Source of the DNA: Tubulanus polymorphus | Taxonomy: Eukaryota > Nemertea > Palaeonemertea > Tubulaniformes > Tubulanidae | Length of the DNA stretch: 64,000 nucleotides | Direction of reading: 5' to 3' | Assembly (NCBI RefSeq): GCF_964204645.1 | Contig: NC_134035.1 | Span: 6,262,501 to 6,326,500, forward strand | Shown here: positions 22,501 to 33,958 of the stretch, one piece after another | Layout: each line of letters opens with the position of its first letter | Numbering within the stretch: position 1 is the stretch's first letter | The notes under the pieces: generated by a model | What the model was told of the DNA's origin: nothing | What the model saw: the letters and a program-made list of their open reading frames with translations, nothing else | Databases searched by the model: none | Position numbers and translations under genes: made by a program

Positions 22501-24489
22501 TTATCTCCCTCCAAAATCCAAAATGTGCCCTCATCTCTCTAACCACTGCGTGCTGTGCACTGACTCAAACTGTTAGAATAAATCAAATTTTGTTATAGCA
22601 GCAACAATTTATGCAGCTTATATCGCACGCGAAAAAACAACTCAGTCGCAGCGCCGTGACTCAGCTCTTCTGTGTGTGTGTCATTAAAGAATTAAGGGTC
22701 TTGTCGCCTGCTGCTGCTGCTGTTGCTGTTGCTGGTATTTGTGCCCTGTGTTTTGATGTTATCGGAGTTCAAAGATTGCGCCTGATTCTCCAAGACTGAC
22801 AGCCGCGGATTTTGGCGTCGATCTCTGAACGTCGGGCATCAGCGCAATGACGCATGTTTTGAAACTATCATGATAATCATTTATAGTGGATGGGGAAAAT
22901 ACCGTAATACAGAAGAATAGGATTTTCAGAAACAGAACTAAATTCTATAGACTAAATATATGGGCCAAGGATCCAGTTCCACAGTGGACTCTGATTTCAA
23001 ATGAACTGATTTCAACTCAGAATTAAATTTTCAAATAAATCTCTGAAGATGGGTAGAAGAAGCATAATCCATCCGAAATATCAGAACAAAAATAATTACA
23101 ATAAATGTGTTTTGAATTTACACTGGGAGTGAAACAACTATGGTATGTAGTGTGCCCACTGTCAAAATGTCCCGTAGAGTCATTACCTTGGTATGTAGGG
23201 TGTCGCTTGGAACTTTTTTAGTTCCATATTACTAGGCTTTTATATTTCAGCTTGCGCATTAATTCCCCGATTTACTCCAGAAGCAACTCTTGTACTATAA
23301 TGCCGTATATCGGACTTGGGCCGAAATTCGAAGTTAGAAAGGTGCCTTAATTAATTTTTTCTTTTTTTGATTGATTTGAGTCTAGATTAATCTTGAAAGA
23401 AGCCGTGTTGATTCTTCAGTATTACGATTAAAAGTGAAAGAAAATTGAATGCTCAATCTGCACGGACGGGGCCATCTCTGGAACGTTCTAGCTATAAACC
23501 GATAGGGATGGATTTCCATTTCAAAAGCCATCATTACCAATTAGTGTTGACGATATTGAATACAAAATCGCGTCAATGACTCAGCAAAACCTTTAACTAC
23601 TAATACCCGACGAGTTCTCAGAAAATCTCTGTTAGAGGTTTATCTTTCGTAAGCACCTGTGTGAGCACGATTGAAATAGGGAGAAATGATTTCCTACCAT
23701 TTTGATGTATTGAAAACCAGAATTCGAGTTGGAGATTTATTCACTTGGATCTTTTCGAAAACTCAAGGCTTAGATTTCCGACCAGTCGCTGGTCAGCCAA
23801 CTTAAGGCCAGTCTACGGACCAATCTCATGATTAAGGATGATCTGCCGGACATATGAACTACTGAGATTGATTTGTCGCAGCTGCAACGACGAAGAATAT
23901 CGCCCAAAACATAATTCACAAAATTGACGAAATTCCCTACATTACTTTATTGCAACGTATGAATTTTCATGTACACAACCATCGATCGACATGTTTAATA
24001 TTCATAATGCATCATCGATAGTGAGAATCAGAGAGGGCGAGAGAGGAGAGAGCGACGAGGATGGGTTTTTTATCTGAGATTCATGCGGGTTCATATCTGG
24101 TATTCTGTGTGCGCATAACGCCCACAGCGCATGTCACAACTCATTAGTGAGTTTTAGTCATTAGCATCGCTCTCATCTACAGCTTGTTTTTCATTTAATT
24201 AACGCGACGAATCTCTGTGTTCTCCGCGCGGTCTCTGTGTACTTCTGCAGCACCTAACGTCATCTGTAAATATCGGTGCAGAAACTGCGCCATGGAGTAT
24301 CTAATTTCAAAATCAACCAACAAGTAAAGATGTTACGTGGGCATCTTGGAAAACGACTCCGCGTATATCAATAGCGAATTGCGTTTTCATTGGCGAAAGT
24401 CAATCAGGAATTTTTAGACTACGTCTACTTTCTCATGTTTTAAGCCATAGGAAAAGATATGAACAACACGTCTAAGTTCATCAAACAAT
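19600..24489. other. Intergenic DNA, nothing supported
   Basis: I see no exon set with matching splice phases here. Short ORFs such as those at 21841 and 22395-22799 lack domain-like sequence. A short (CTG)n tract lies near 22708-22735. Confidence 0.4.
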
Positions 24490-24490
24490 C

Positions 24491-24740
24491 TTCTAATCCC
24501 ACGTACAAAATCTAATTTTGGTGATCGTGCTTTTACGGTTTCTGGACCCAAACTTTGGAATTCCCTCCCTGCAGGCCTGAGATCACTGGACTCAATCAGT
24601 CAATAGTTTCAAATCACAGCTCAAAACATGGTTGTTCCACAAACACTTTGAAGAAACAGCGCTTTCAGCATTGCAACATGGAAAGGCGCTATATGAATAC
24701 TTTTTCTTATAATTATTATCATTATTATTATCATATGACC
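24491..24740 (+). mobile_element. 3' end of a non-LTR retrotransposon (relic)
   Basis: The translation reads LIPRTKSNFGDRAFTVSGPK, then LWNSLPAGLRSLDS. A one-base frame change follows, then SFKSQLKTWLFHKHF. This is the C-terminal end of reverse transcriptase in CR1/L2/Jockey-like LINEs. A TTATTATCA microsatellite tail (24710-24740) follows. It is broken by frameshifts and truncated at the 5' side. Confidence 0.75.
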
Positions 24741-27645
24741 TGACCTTTTTTATCGACGGTTGGTCGAGCTGGTAGGCATTTGGAGGAAGCGCGAGTTGCA
24801 CGATCTCTATGAACCCTGGTGGCCGTCGTGAGAGTGATGCAAATTAAAATATCATCAATAAACTATTTCTGTATTTATTTCTATTGCGCTGTGAAGAGAG
24901 AGACCTGGGTGAAGTGAAGTGATATATCAAACCACGTAGCGAGCTGATCCCCTTTATCCGCTAGCTGTAATTTATCAAACCCGAACTAGTCCATCTTCTT
25001 ACATAACACCTCTGTAAGATATATCGCATGGCTTAGCGATATAAAAAAATCATCGGACATTTTTCTGTACAGAAACAACATTCGCGAAGTCGCCGGTGCA
25101 ACTGGAGGATTACACAGGATTCGAACCCGATTGATCTCGGCATTTACTGTGCGCCCGTAAATCAAATATCTTTGTCAGGTCGAATCATATCAAAATTACT
25201 CCGGTGGGGATGAGAACGTCCTCGAATTTTATCCCATAGGAGGGCGCAACGGGCAATAAAATTAAACATCGCTTAGCGTAATACGCATTCTACTACACAT
25301 CAGTCGAGTCTGTGACTGATCGCGAGGATTCTTCCAACACGCTGAAGTCAATCAAATTTATATCAATTAATTCCGACAAGACGAAACGGGCGACCAGGAT
25401 CTCTGGGACGCTGTATTTCTTCTCTGCAGGGAAATAGGAAGACGAGGGGCGCAGACGCATTAGTTGATTGAATAGTGGAAGAATGTAGATAATGGCGCCT
25501 GTGCATATTGATGGGTGCTCAGCTTCACCGCGATGATATCAATCCATTTTTATGATCCTCGCGATATTATAAACTTCGTATACATTATTATCCCTATAGA
25601 ATCCATCAAAGACGTACATCGTAATGGATATGTTTCTGTACATATAAGAAGTCTCGGTTTGCTCCGGAATTCGCTTGCTACGCATTATCACGTGCCCCAC
25701 GTGACAGAATGTTTACGATGTTCCAACCATAATCATTTTTCAACCCATCGTCGCTCAAACTGCCCCGGAATTCGCTTGCCGCTAGTAAACGCAGTCTTAC
25801 TGTATAGATATGCGATAGTGCTCAGATTCAATGCTGAAGAATGATCAGCGAAATCCATTCAATTTCTGCGCATATGCAGCATTGGCTTTCAAACGTCAAA
25901 TGGATGTATTAGATATGAATTCTAAGCCGGTAATCTCTCGTGTCTAAGTTTTCTGTTTCCATTCTTCGTGTGGAGGGGTGGGGGGTTTTCGATACACAGG
26001 ACGTAAAAACTGATTTACCAAACGCCGTATCGGCTGCCATCTTCTTACCCGCTAAATTGGACCAAACGACACAGCTATGAAAACTAATTCAACGCCGGGA
26101 ACTTCGAAATGTCTTTTTAATACTAGACATTCAGCTACGCATTAAATCCAATCAACTCATCACCGATATGCTTGTCAAACTTAACTTGAAAACCCACTAA
26201 TCGAAACGAGTGTTCGCCTCGCTCGGAGCTCGATACTCGAATGCAATTAAGATATCGCTGGGTGCAACAATTTGATTTGGTATTGGAAGTGCTACATGTC
26301 GGTCGACTGAGACGTCCAATTGAGTTAACGTGTCGACCAATTCCGATGTCGAACTAACTCGATTTGCAGACAAAAGGAAGCAACAGTGTTTGCCCGCGGT
26401 TATCGGTCGTTAAGTTCCAGCAGCATCAGCGGCGGCAGCAGCAGCAGCAGCAGCAGCAACAGTAGCAGCAGCAGGAGGTGACTGCGGATGTTTACATCTC
26501 ACACCCGGGTTCATTGACTGTGAGGATGCGGTACCCTTTGTAAGAAGAGAAGTCACTATAGACCATCTCTCAGCGAAGTCACGCGGCCCCTTATCAAAAT
26601 CAAGTTCACACGGAGCATACCGTTCAGAAGTGCATGGTTTGGGTATTCTCGGAGCTACCCCTAATCGACCTTATATCATTTTGAAGTATCGATTTCTATC
26701 GATCGATTGTCATCCTCTAGGATGTATTTCTGCCTAATCTACCCAACCATAGATTTAGGGACCTAACTAGTTGCCATCGACGTGAGTCCTTAATCCGAAA
26801 ATGACCTTTTTTTTCTTCTAGATCCCAGCCTTCCAAATTTTCTAGATCCGTCCCTGACAGAGCGCCGATGCATACATGCGCTGATGGAAAAATATGATAT
26901 GCGGAAAAAAATTAGTTAATTTAGATTCAAATTAATTCTGGAAGGAGATAAATCAATTGGCGCAGCTGTTTTCGACGCGGTGAAAGTCATCCCCCTAACA
27001 CAGCAGTGAGCGACCTGTTGCATCCAAGATTCGTCGTTAAATCCTGCCGTGTCAAATATACCACAACAGGTGACAACTTGCACACGAAACCAATTAACAA
27101 CGACCCGTTCGGTTTGCGCAGCGGAGGCGTGCGGTGCGAGGAATTAATTCAATCAATTACAGTTATTGCGAATAATAAAAAAAATGAAAGCCCTGCAAAT
27201 AAACGGCACACACACACAAACACACACGATACTAACTACGTCAAGACAGTTGAAGATATGATAGCGTTTAAGACTCACATGAATAAAGGATTTTGGATGC
27301 AAAACATCTGCACGAATTTGAATATATATCTTTAATGTATGAGGCTTTGATACCAGTCCGTGGTTTTACATCAAAACAAACTCATTTGCTTCAGGCGCTA
27401 TTAGGCATAATCATCAGGGTTTAGTTTCATAGCGTCAGAAATTCGCAACTTATACTACGTTATTTAGTGAAATTGGTGCCACAAGAACCTTCCATAAACC
27501 CATGTCTAGTTGCACAGACTTTCCTTAAGTCCGAAAGTGGGCTTAAATCTTCGAATTGATCTTGAGTTGTCATATTGGCTATAAAAACTAAAGACTGGCA
27601 TTAGAATGTTGAATATTGGATTTAGAACAGCATGGTCTTGATAAG
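24741..27645. other. Intergenic DNA with a CAG/CGG microsatellite
   Basis: No gene was found. A (CAG)n/(CGG)n tract lies at about 26420-26475, and a short (CA)n is near 27210-27228. The remaining sequence shows no coding pattern. Confidence 0.4.
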
Positions 27646-27735
27646 GTAATAATAATAATAATAATAATAATGATATATTTTCTTATATAGCGCACCCCTA
27701 CATGGTAATCGGTGCGCTTTGAGGACATAATAAGG
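27646..27735 (-). mobile_element. LINE/SINE 3' tail, minus strand
   Basis: An (AATAAT)n run at 27646-27670 is followed by CTTATATAGCGCACCCCTAC and GGTGCGCTTTGAGG. This is the reverse orientation of the GCGCTATAT..(ATT)n tail seen after the LINE relic at 24.5-24.7 kb, so it is a second 3' end of a related element. Confidence 0.55.
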
Positions 27736-28296
27736 TGTTGAGTATTGGTTATAGAACCACGATTGCCTTAGACCTAAGCCGTGCGAGAAGCTCTATCACC
27801 AGAGTCCTCAGAGTTAAAATTGACTCAACTTAAGTTGCTGAGAAAATCATAATGAAAATAGTCTCTAACTTTTGGTGAAACGCCTGATAGATCTATTTAA
27901 ATTAACTGCGTCATTTGTATTTGCATCTGGTTGACAAATGACTTCCGTGTTCATCGCATTCAGGCTTACTGGTTGCTGCAGCCACTGGTTGCTGTCGTTC
28001 ACCATCGGTAAATCAACAAATAGCGCCGCATAACTAGGGAATGCGGCTGTCCTCCATAATCAACAACCTTCACTAATAATTGGCATCAACTATACGGGTA
28101 AATAGTAATAACGAAGCCGAGGCGACGTTTATAGACGAGGAACCTGTAGAGAACGGTCATAGACACTCTCTTGTCATTTACACACCACTCGTTTTACCGG
28201 ATATTGTCGTAGTTCATATCATAATAGCAGGCATCGGATTGCAAACTCGAAACTTCATAAATCAGCCTCTGAAAATCCTCTACCATCAACCGTCGC

Positions 28297-28518
28297 TCAG
28301 ATATTATATTCGTCAGCACGAAACTCGTAACGTCGAGTTGGAAATCGTGACCAATAATCTTTACTTTGTATCGGCTTTGTTAACTTTGGATTAGCATTTT
28401 TTGACGTGCGCGGATGTGGTTTTGTACCATAACGATGTAAATCGCCTCTGTATTTTTGGATCACTTTCCACCAATCATCCTGAATCTCCATAATCCAGTT
28501 GTACAGTTCTTGGTTAAA
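28297..28518 (-). other. Unassigned 73-codon open frame
   Basis: The minus-strand frame ending at 28297 reads QELYNWIMEIQDDWWKVIQK and later KDYWSRFPTRRYEFRADEYN. The tryptophan-rich composition is unusual for random AT-rich DNA. It has no clear start or acceptor and no recognised family. It might be a last exon or part of a mobile-element gene, and it may also be chance. The plus-strand frame at 28080-28394 overlaps it and looks no better. Confidence 0.15.
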
Positions 28519-28773
28519 TTAGCTCCAGGATCCAGCTTGACGGTTGATATGTGGCTCGGTTTAACATCGAACAGCCAGTTGCAGATTTAATACTTAGATA
28601 CGTGTATACGGCCGGTCATTTCAGTTAAAACTCCAATCTTACAACTCGAGACCCCGAGTCTTATGGGTTGAGTCCTTGGGACTCAACTCACGAATGTGCA
28701 ACTTGGGCCTGAATATGAACTAGAGTACATATTGTATATAGATAGCGTTGATCTATGGGACTGGTATCATGGT

Positions 28774-29395
28774 AGTAATATGGAATAAGTTGGTTCATAC
28801 CAAAGGTCGAAGGGTCGAGCTCACTCTCCCCTTCAACCTTTGATATGAAACAACTTATTCCCTATTACTTCTAATAATTTCATTTAAATGAACATTATTT
28901 ACATGTGTTTCATATACTTTAAAATAAATCATATATTAATTATAAAAGTGTGAGAAATAATTCATATTTTAACAGATTTCGAATAAAAACTAACGAGTAA
29001 TTAACGAGTTGAAGAAAATATAAATTTTAAACATAAAAAGTGTGAGTAAAGTGTGAAAAATAATTCATATTTTAACAGATTTCGAATAAAAAAAAAGGTA
29101 AAATAAATGGACAATTAAAAAGTAACAAGTAATTAACGAATTGATGAAAATATCAATTTTAAGTAAAAAATTACTAATAAATATGAATGAACAGATACTA
29201 CATTTCAACGATATCGATTTACATGAATTAGAAAAATATTTTACAATTGAAAATTTTATTCCTATTCAAGATTCGATTAAAACTGCACGTTTTCGTTTTC
29301 AAATGAAAATTATTACTGAATTAATGTTTAAAAATCATTATCTAATGATAGAGTTATCGAATGAAAAAGATAAAATCTTAATATCATTGATTCAG
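28774..29395 (+). repeat. Left terminal inverted repeat
   Basis: This matches the reverse complement of the right arm over several hundred bases, including GGTCGAAGGGTCGAGCTCAC and the start of a gene (about 29183 onward). The left arm also contains an internal duplication: the TAATTCATATTTTAACAGAT block occurs at about 28958 and again at about 29061. Its first 95 bases form a hairpin of their own. Confidence 0.75.
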
Positions 29396-29398
29396 TAA
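29183..29398 (+). pseudogene. Truncated copy of the element's arm-spanning gene
   Basis: This 71-residue open frame starts MNEQILHFNDIDLHELEKYF. It copies the 5' end of the longer decayed gene in the right arm and ends at a stop just past the arm border, so it is the arm's duplicate of that gene's start rather than an independent gene. No family is recognised. The composition is Lys, Ile, Asn and Glu rich, as expected of very AT-rich DNA. Confidence 0.45.
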
Positions 29399-29640
29399 TA
29401 TTTATTTATCTCACAGATTTATTATATATATTTGATTCAGTAATGATAAATAATAATGATACATAATAAATCTATCAGATAAATATCATATATTATTATT
29501 ATTGATTCAGTAATATTTATTTATCTCACAGATTTATTATTTATTATTATTATTGATTCAGTAATTTTTATTTATCTCGCAGATTTATTATATATTATTA
29601 TTATTTATCATTACTGAATAAAATATATATAATAAATCTG
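29385..29640. repeat. AT-rich tandem repeat inside the TIR element
   Basis: About four imperfect copies of a unit containing ATTGATTCAGTAATATTTAT and TCTCACAGATTTATTATATA, with one copy inverted at the right. It joins the left arm to the unique centre. Confidence 0.6.
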
Positions 29641-29662
29641 ATTGAAATATCTAATTGAAATA

Positions 29663-29970
29663 TCATATATCGTAATGTGATTTATGTAATTTATCATTTA
29701 GTTCGTGAATATATCTATGATTTCTCAAACTCTTTTTATTTTTATACTTCTTATTGCATATTTCAAAACACTTAATATTATTAATTCTATCTGAAATATA
29801 ATTGATATCATTCTTTAATTCTATATTCTACAATTATCATAGAATTCTAATAACTGTTAAAATGAGTAAATTGAAGCTGAAACCATTCCAAAAACGTTAA
29901 TTATTGATTTAATATTCTGTTGATTTCTGTATATAAGATGTAATATTTCTAGTACCTTACTTTCACTCAT
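29663..29970 (-). pseudogene. Broken C2H2 zinc-finger-type gene in the TIR element
   Basis: An ATG at 29970 opens a frame (MSESKVLEILHLIYRNQ) that meets a stop. A later shifted frame ending at 29663 contains a single C2H2 finger, C-x3-C-x12-H-x3-H (CFEICNKKYKNKKSLRNH). Whether both parts were one gene is inferred from order and strand. No family is recognised beyond the finger. At least one stop and one frameshift are present, so it is not functional as it stands. Confidence 0.4.
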
Positions 29971-30092
29971 TTTTGTAGTTAAAATATATAAAATAAATTA
30001 AATCAAAAGACGCTGTCTTAATCCTCTAAATCATTTTCTAAATTAACTTTTTTATTCCTATTTTTTCTATGATTATTTCCATTTAACTTCTT

Positions 30093-30245
30093 TTATTTCT
30101 TACTTAATTTCATATTTTCATTCATCAAATCCTTTCTGATATTCTCGTAATAAAAGTAAAGCGCAGCCAATATTAACCCTCCAGCAACTAAATAATGTTT
30201 CAAATCACTTTTTCCAGTTGGAATGCTGAAATCATTCTCATTCAT
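30093..30245 (-). CDS. Small one-pass membrane protein in the TIR element
   Basis: A complete 50-codon frame, too short for most ORF cut-offs. It starts MNENDFSIPTGKSDLKHYL, followed by a hydrophobic stretch of about 16 residues (VAGGLILAALYFYY) and a charged tail. It lies in the unique centre of the element on the same strand as the other decayed genes. After its TAA the same frame stays open for 24 further codons (NGNNHRKNRNKK region) before the next stop. It may therefore be the surviving front of a longer protein. Function is unknown. Confidence 0.4.
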   Translation of the reverse strand: MNENDFSIPTGKSDLKHYLVAGGLILAALYFYYENIRKDLMNENMKLSKK

Positions 30246-30349
30246 TTATTTAAGAAAAAAATTAAAAGATTGATAAGTAATTTGAAATATCTTATTTTGA
30301 ATATTTAGAGTTGAATTATTATTTTTGAGTTATGATATTTTGATTCAAG

Positions 30350-30903
30350 ATGATGTGATTTATGGCTTCTAGTATATCATTTTTCCCAACTACATAAAAC
30401 GCTTTCATTAGCATTATATTTCCTATGACGTATAATGATTTCATTATCTAAGATACATTGAATTCCTGTATCTTTAAGTGATTTTTCATTTGGAATGTCT
30501 GGGATAAATCTTTTTTCTTGTAACTCTGAAAAATAATAGATAAAATTCTCTGAAAGGGCAATAACGTAAGTGTGAAAATAATGTTTTATGATTTAATAAT
30601 GTACTTTCATTATTAAAAAGTGATTGTATTTCATCTGTAATCATAAATGTTGATCTATTTCATCAAATGTTGTGAATTTTTGAATTATTGTATTGAATAA
30701 GATTTTTATCTTTTTCATTCGATAACTCTATCATTAGATAATGATTTTTAAACATTAATTCAGTAATATTATTCACTTGAAAACGAAAGCGTGCAGTTTA
30801 ATAAAATCTTGAATAGGAATAAAATATTTTATTGTAATATATTTTTCTAATTCATGTAAATCGATATCTTTGAATTGTAGTATCTGTTCTTTCATTTATT
30901 TAG
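30350..30903 (-). pseudogene. Frameshifted gene reaching into the right arm
   Basis: This starts at an ATG near 30895 with MKEQILQFKDIDLHELEKY, matching the left-arm copy, and continues through several frameshifts and stops. Recognisable segments are ELMFKNHYLMIELSNEKDK, ITDEIQSLFNNESTLLNHK and IPNEKSLKDTGIQCILDNE. The original protein may have been about 200 residues. I do not recognise it. The gene crosses from arm to centre, so only its first third is duplicated at the other end. Confidence 0.4.
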
Positions 30904-31196
30904 TAATTTTTTAATTAAAATTAATATTTTCTTCAACTCGTTAATTACGTTAGTCTTTAATTGTCCATTTATTTTACATATTTTTTATTCGAAATCTGTT
31001 AAAATATGATTTATTTCTCACATTTTTATCATTAATAAATGATTTTTTTTAAAATATATGAAATTCATGTAAATAATATTCATTTATATGAAATTATTAG
31101 AAGTAATGGGGAGTATGGGGGTTCAGATTAAAGGTTGAAGGGAGAGTGAGCTCGACCCTTCGACCTTTGGTATGAAACAACTTATTCCCTATTACT
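30690..31196 (-). repeat. Right terminal inverted repeat
   Basis: Inverted counterpart of the left arm. Its last 95 bases repeat the hairpin-forming end (AAGGTTGAAGGGAGAGTGAG and TGAAACAACTTATTCCC). It is closed by ATTACT and the CATGGT duplication. Confidence 0.75.
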
Positions 31197-31729
31197 CATG
31201 GTAACTTTTTTACTTTAATGCCTCCAGTACTTCGTGCATTCGTGTTTCTCATATCTGTATTATCCATGGTATTTTGGGTAAACTTATTTTTGAAGAATGC
31301 TTATGATTCTATTCACGTGGCTTTAAGTTTGCACAAAACCACAATCAGATGTAGCTATCACTACAACGAAGCCAAGAAAAACGGACCGCGAAGTACTGTC
31401 ACTCAAATAAACACAAGTGTGTCAGTAATAATTCATCCATCATCAAGGAATTTTTGTCAACTTATACAAAATGATTTTTAGAAAAAAAAACAAGAGTGAC
31501 GATGAAAATGAAAAATAACATAGAAATATCATTATCTATATTTTGTGTAGTTAAGAGCTGCAACTGGGAACTGAGGTCTACAGTACAACGCCTTCCCGGC
31601 TCTTTAGATGATAACTAGACTCTACGTAGTTGTAGCTATAGTGACTGGCTTGAGCGACCAAGTACTATCGCAAAAGTAAGAATAATAATCACGATTAGGC
31701 CTAATTCCGCCGAATGAATGCTTCAAAGT

Positions 31730-32560
31730 ATATATATTCATGAAGATAATAAGTGAAAATAATTTCGCATTCAAAATGTTTTTCAGTGAGAATAATGCCG
31801 TCTCCATCAAAATATTTTCCTATGACTAGAAATATCCTAGCAGGTAAAAATGATTTCCGGTTTTATAGTTATTGCGTGCTTAACGATTGTGCTACAGCTA
31901 GGGCATAGCATTACCGTACGTATATAATGTATCGTAATGTATAGTGACTGGGACATCAACTAAAAGATGTCTTCGGCTATCAACTTGTATCTGTTATTTT
32001 GGCAGTCTTCTATTCATCTGCGATCGCCTATATTACATGTAGAAGATTGCTGGTTTCCCTTTTAGGTGTATGGCCAGGCTATTAAACTAGGCCTTACCCA
32101 AAAAATATTTATTTCTACATAAACAGCATTATGAGGAGGATTCACAATCCGTAGCCTTAATTTTTGACCGTAGAAAATTTTGATATTTTGGGCCCTAATA
32201 TCTATGTTTACGTGGCTTTCTAAACGTGAAATTTGCCAATGACAGCACCACCATGCCATCATACCTGTAACGTACGATCACAGGGCTTATCACGACAATT
32301 CAGTCATCGGAATACATTTTGGAAGATGACAATTTATTTTCACCTTTTTCACTTATTTTCACTTGTCATATTTTGAATGCGATTTTTTTTTAATAGCAGA
32401 ATTTTTTTCACATACGAATATTTTTCGATTGGATTTATTGGATTTTGGGATTCTTTTGTGAATGAATCATTTTCACTTACGAATATATTTAGATGGAAAT
32501 GTATCTTTAAAGGGGAACATGTTTTTAGTCAAAAATATTTTGATGGCCCTCATCAGCCTC
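31730..32560. repeat. Dispersed repeat, copy A
   Basis: It shares long blocks with 56.12-56.73 kb, including GGTTTCCCTTTTAGGTGTAT, AGGCTATTAAACTAG, CTTACCCAAAAAATATTTAT and the GCCAATGACAGCACCACCAT region. It ends near 32560 at GGCCCTCATCAGCCTCC. It is non-coding in all frames. A non-autonomous DNA element is likely. Confidence 0.6.
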
Positions 32561-33116
32561 CAAAATTGCGTATCAATGTTTGGGTAGAATTCGGCTCCCC
32601 TCGCGAAAAAGCACCTGGAAATCACTCCCATCATCGCGAGCTCCTTGAAAATTAACGACAATATAATTGATACGGATTGCCGTCGCCGACTCGGCAACAG
32701 TTTGCGTTGGGATGTTTTGTTTCGACGGCGAGTAAACATTTGTTCGAGCTGGCGATGACGGGTAATCCTTTAAAATCGGTAAGAATTACGTGCCGCCGAT
32801 CTATCAAACGATCGGGGAAATTTTATAATGATGAATCGGGGAGCGTTTATTGACGCGGCGGGGAGGATCATTTATTTCGCGTGGTGAAATTCCAGTACAC
32901 AGCGCGTGCTGTGTGAGCCCGACTCAGAGAACGCTATACTAGACTCTTTTCCCTACATCCAATTACAGTAGTATTAATCATCTCAGATACTAACGGATCC
33001 ACATTGAACTCATCTGCGATGTATTGACCGGATATCGAAATAGTTTTGATTCTGTCTTGCCTGGTTTGTAGCCGCTCTTTGTATGTAGCTATGTACATTA
33101 AATTCAAATATCTAAA

Positions 33117-33274
33117 AAACCAAAAAAACCAAAATATATATTTTGTTTTCTCGAACGAGAAAACCAAAAGTTTTGAATTCTCGCACGAAAACAAAAAAAA
33201 ACGGGCCAATCTGAAATTCTTTTATTGTTCAAGCTGTACAGAAATTTCTTTAGCATGGCCCGAATCAGCCATGG
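33117..33274. mobile_element. Right half of the 13.5-kb-type MITE
   Basis: TTTGAATTCTCGCACGAAAA, then AAGCTGTACAGAAATTTCTT and GCATGGCCCGAATCAGCCAT match the right end of the MITE at 13525-14014. The left end is missing. Confidence 0.65.
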
Positions 33275-33786
33275 TATACCAATACATCCTAGCCGAATAT
33301 TGAAGCCGTGTTTGGTACCCTTTAAGCCCAACGTATACAGCAAAAAAATTGTTCCGCCGAAACAGAAAACACGTTTTTCAGAAAACATTTTTTTGCAGGT
33401 GAAAAACCTTTACGAATACGAAGAGTAAACTCTTAGAGTTTACTCTTTTACAACAATAAAAGAGGATGGGTAGTTAGTTATATTATCATGTACTGTGTGA
33501 AAACATTATTTGGGCAGTCGGTGTAGATGAAATTGTGGTAGTGAAAGAATAGCTGTCACGGCTGATGTCCTGATGGTTTTCAAAGTGTTGACAAAGGGAT
33601 TCAGGCAAGAGGTAAATGATTTATAGAATAATGAGGTGGCAAGGAGTGCATGGAATCAAGATGGATAAAAAGTGTCGATTTTAAAAAAGGTCGGATATTC
33701 TGAAGATACTTAACTCTACGAATACAAGATCTATGTGGTAGATCTATCTATCTGGTGTACTAATCATTCTTTTCGTTTCTGGAGTA

Positions 33787-33958
33787 CAGCGGAACCTCGA
33801 TGCAACGAACTTCACGGGACCAGAAAATATGTTCGTTATAACCGATAGTTGTTTACGGTCAGTATGACAATGATTAAATTGTCTTATTTGGGACGAAATT
33901 CTATATTTTGTATCCGATGAATCGTTGTATCCGAGTTCATTATAACGATTTTGCACTG
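33787..33958. mobile_element. 172-bp pogo/Tigger-like MITE
   Basis: TA duplications at 33785-33786 and 33959-33960 enclose ends CAGCGGAACCTCGATGCAAC and, inverted, CAGTGCAAAATCGTTATAAT. The CAGYG.AA..TCG.T.TAACGAA pattern is typical of pogo/Tigger-group elements. No transposase is present. Confidence 0.65.

Larger units (their letters stand above)
28774..31196. mobile_element. AT-rich TIR element, Polinton/Maverick-like derivative
   Basis: The 2423-bp element is flanked by the direct repeat CATGGT (28768-28773 and 31197-31202). It begins AGTAAT and ends ATTACT, and its inverted arms of roughly 500-600 bp are 28774 to about 29395 and about 30690 to 31196. A 6-bp duplication, AG..CT ends and long arms are the reported signature of Polinton/Maverick elements. 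The body is far richer in AT than its surroundings and holds decayed small genes, mostly on minus. I see no polymerase B, integrase, ATPase, protease or capsid gene, so it would be a deleted, non-autonomous copy. Another TIR element class is possible. Confidence 0.65.

Noticed and set aside
25095-25165. tRNA T-arm-like GATTCGAACCC (minus strand)
   Set aside because: No A box, anticodon arm or pairing acceptor stem was found at the right distance.
28080-28394. 104-codon plus-strand open frame
   Set aside because: It has a non-ATG start, no recognisable domain and no splice context, and it overlaps a more protein-like frame on the other strand.
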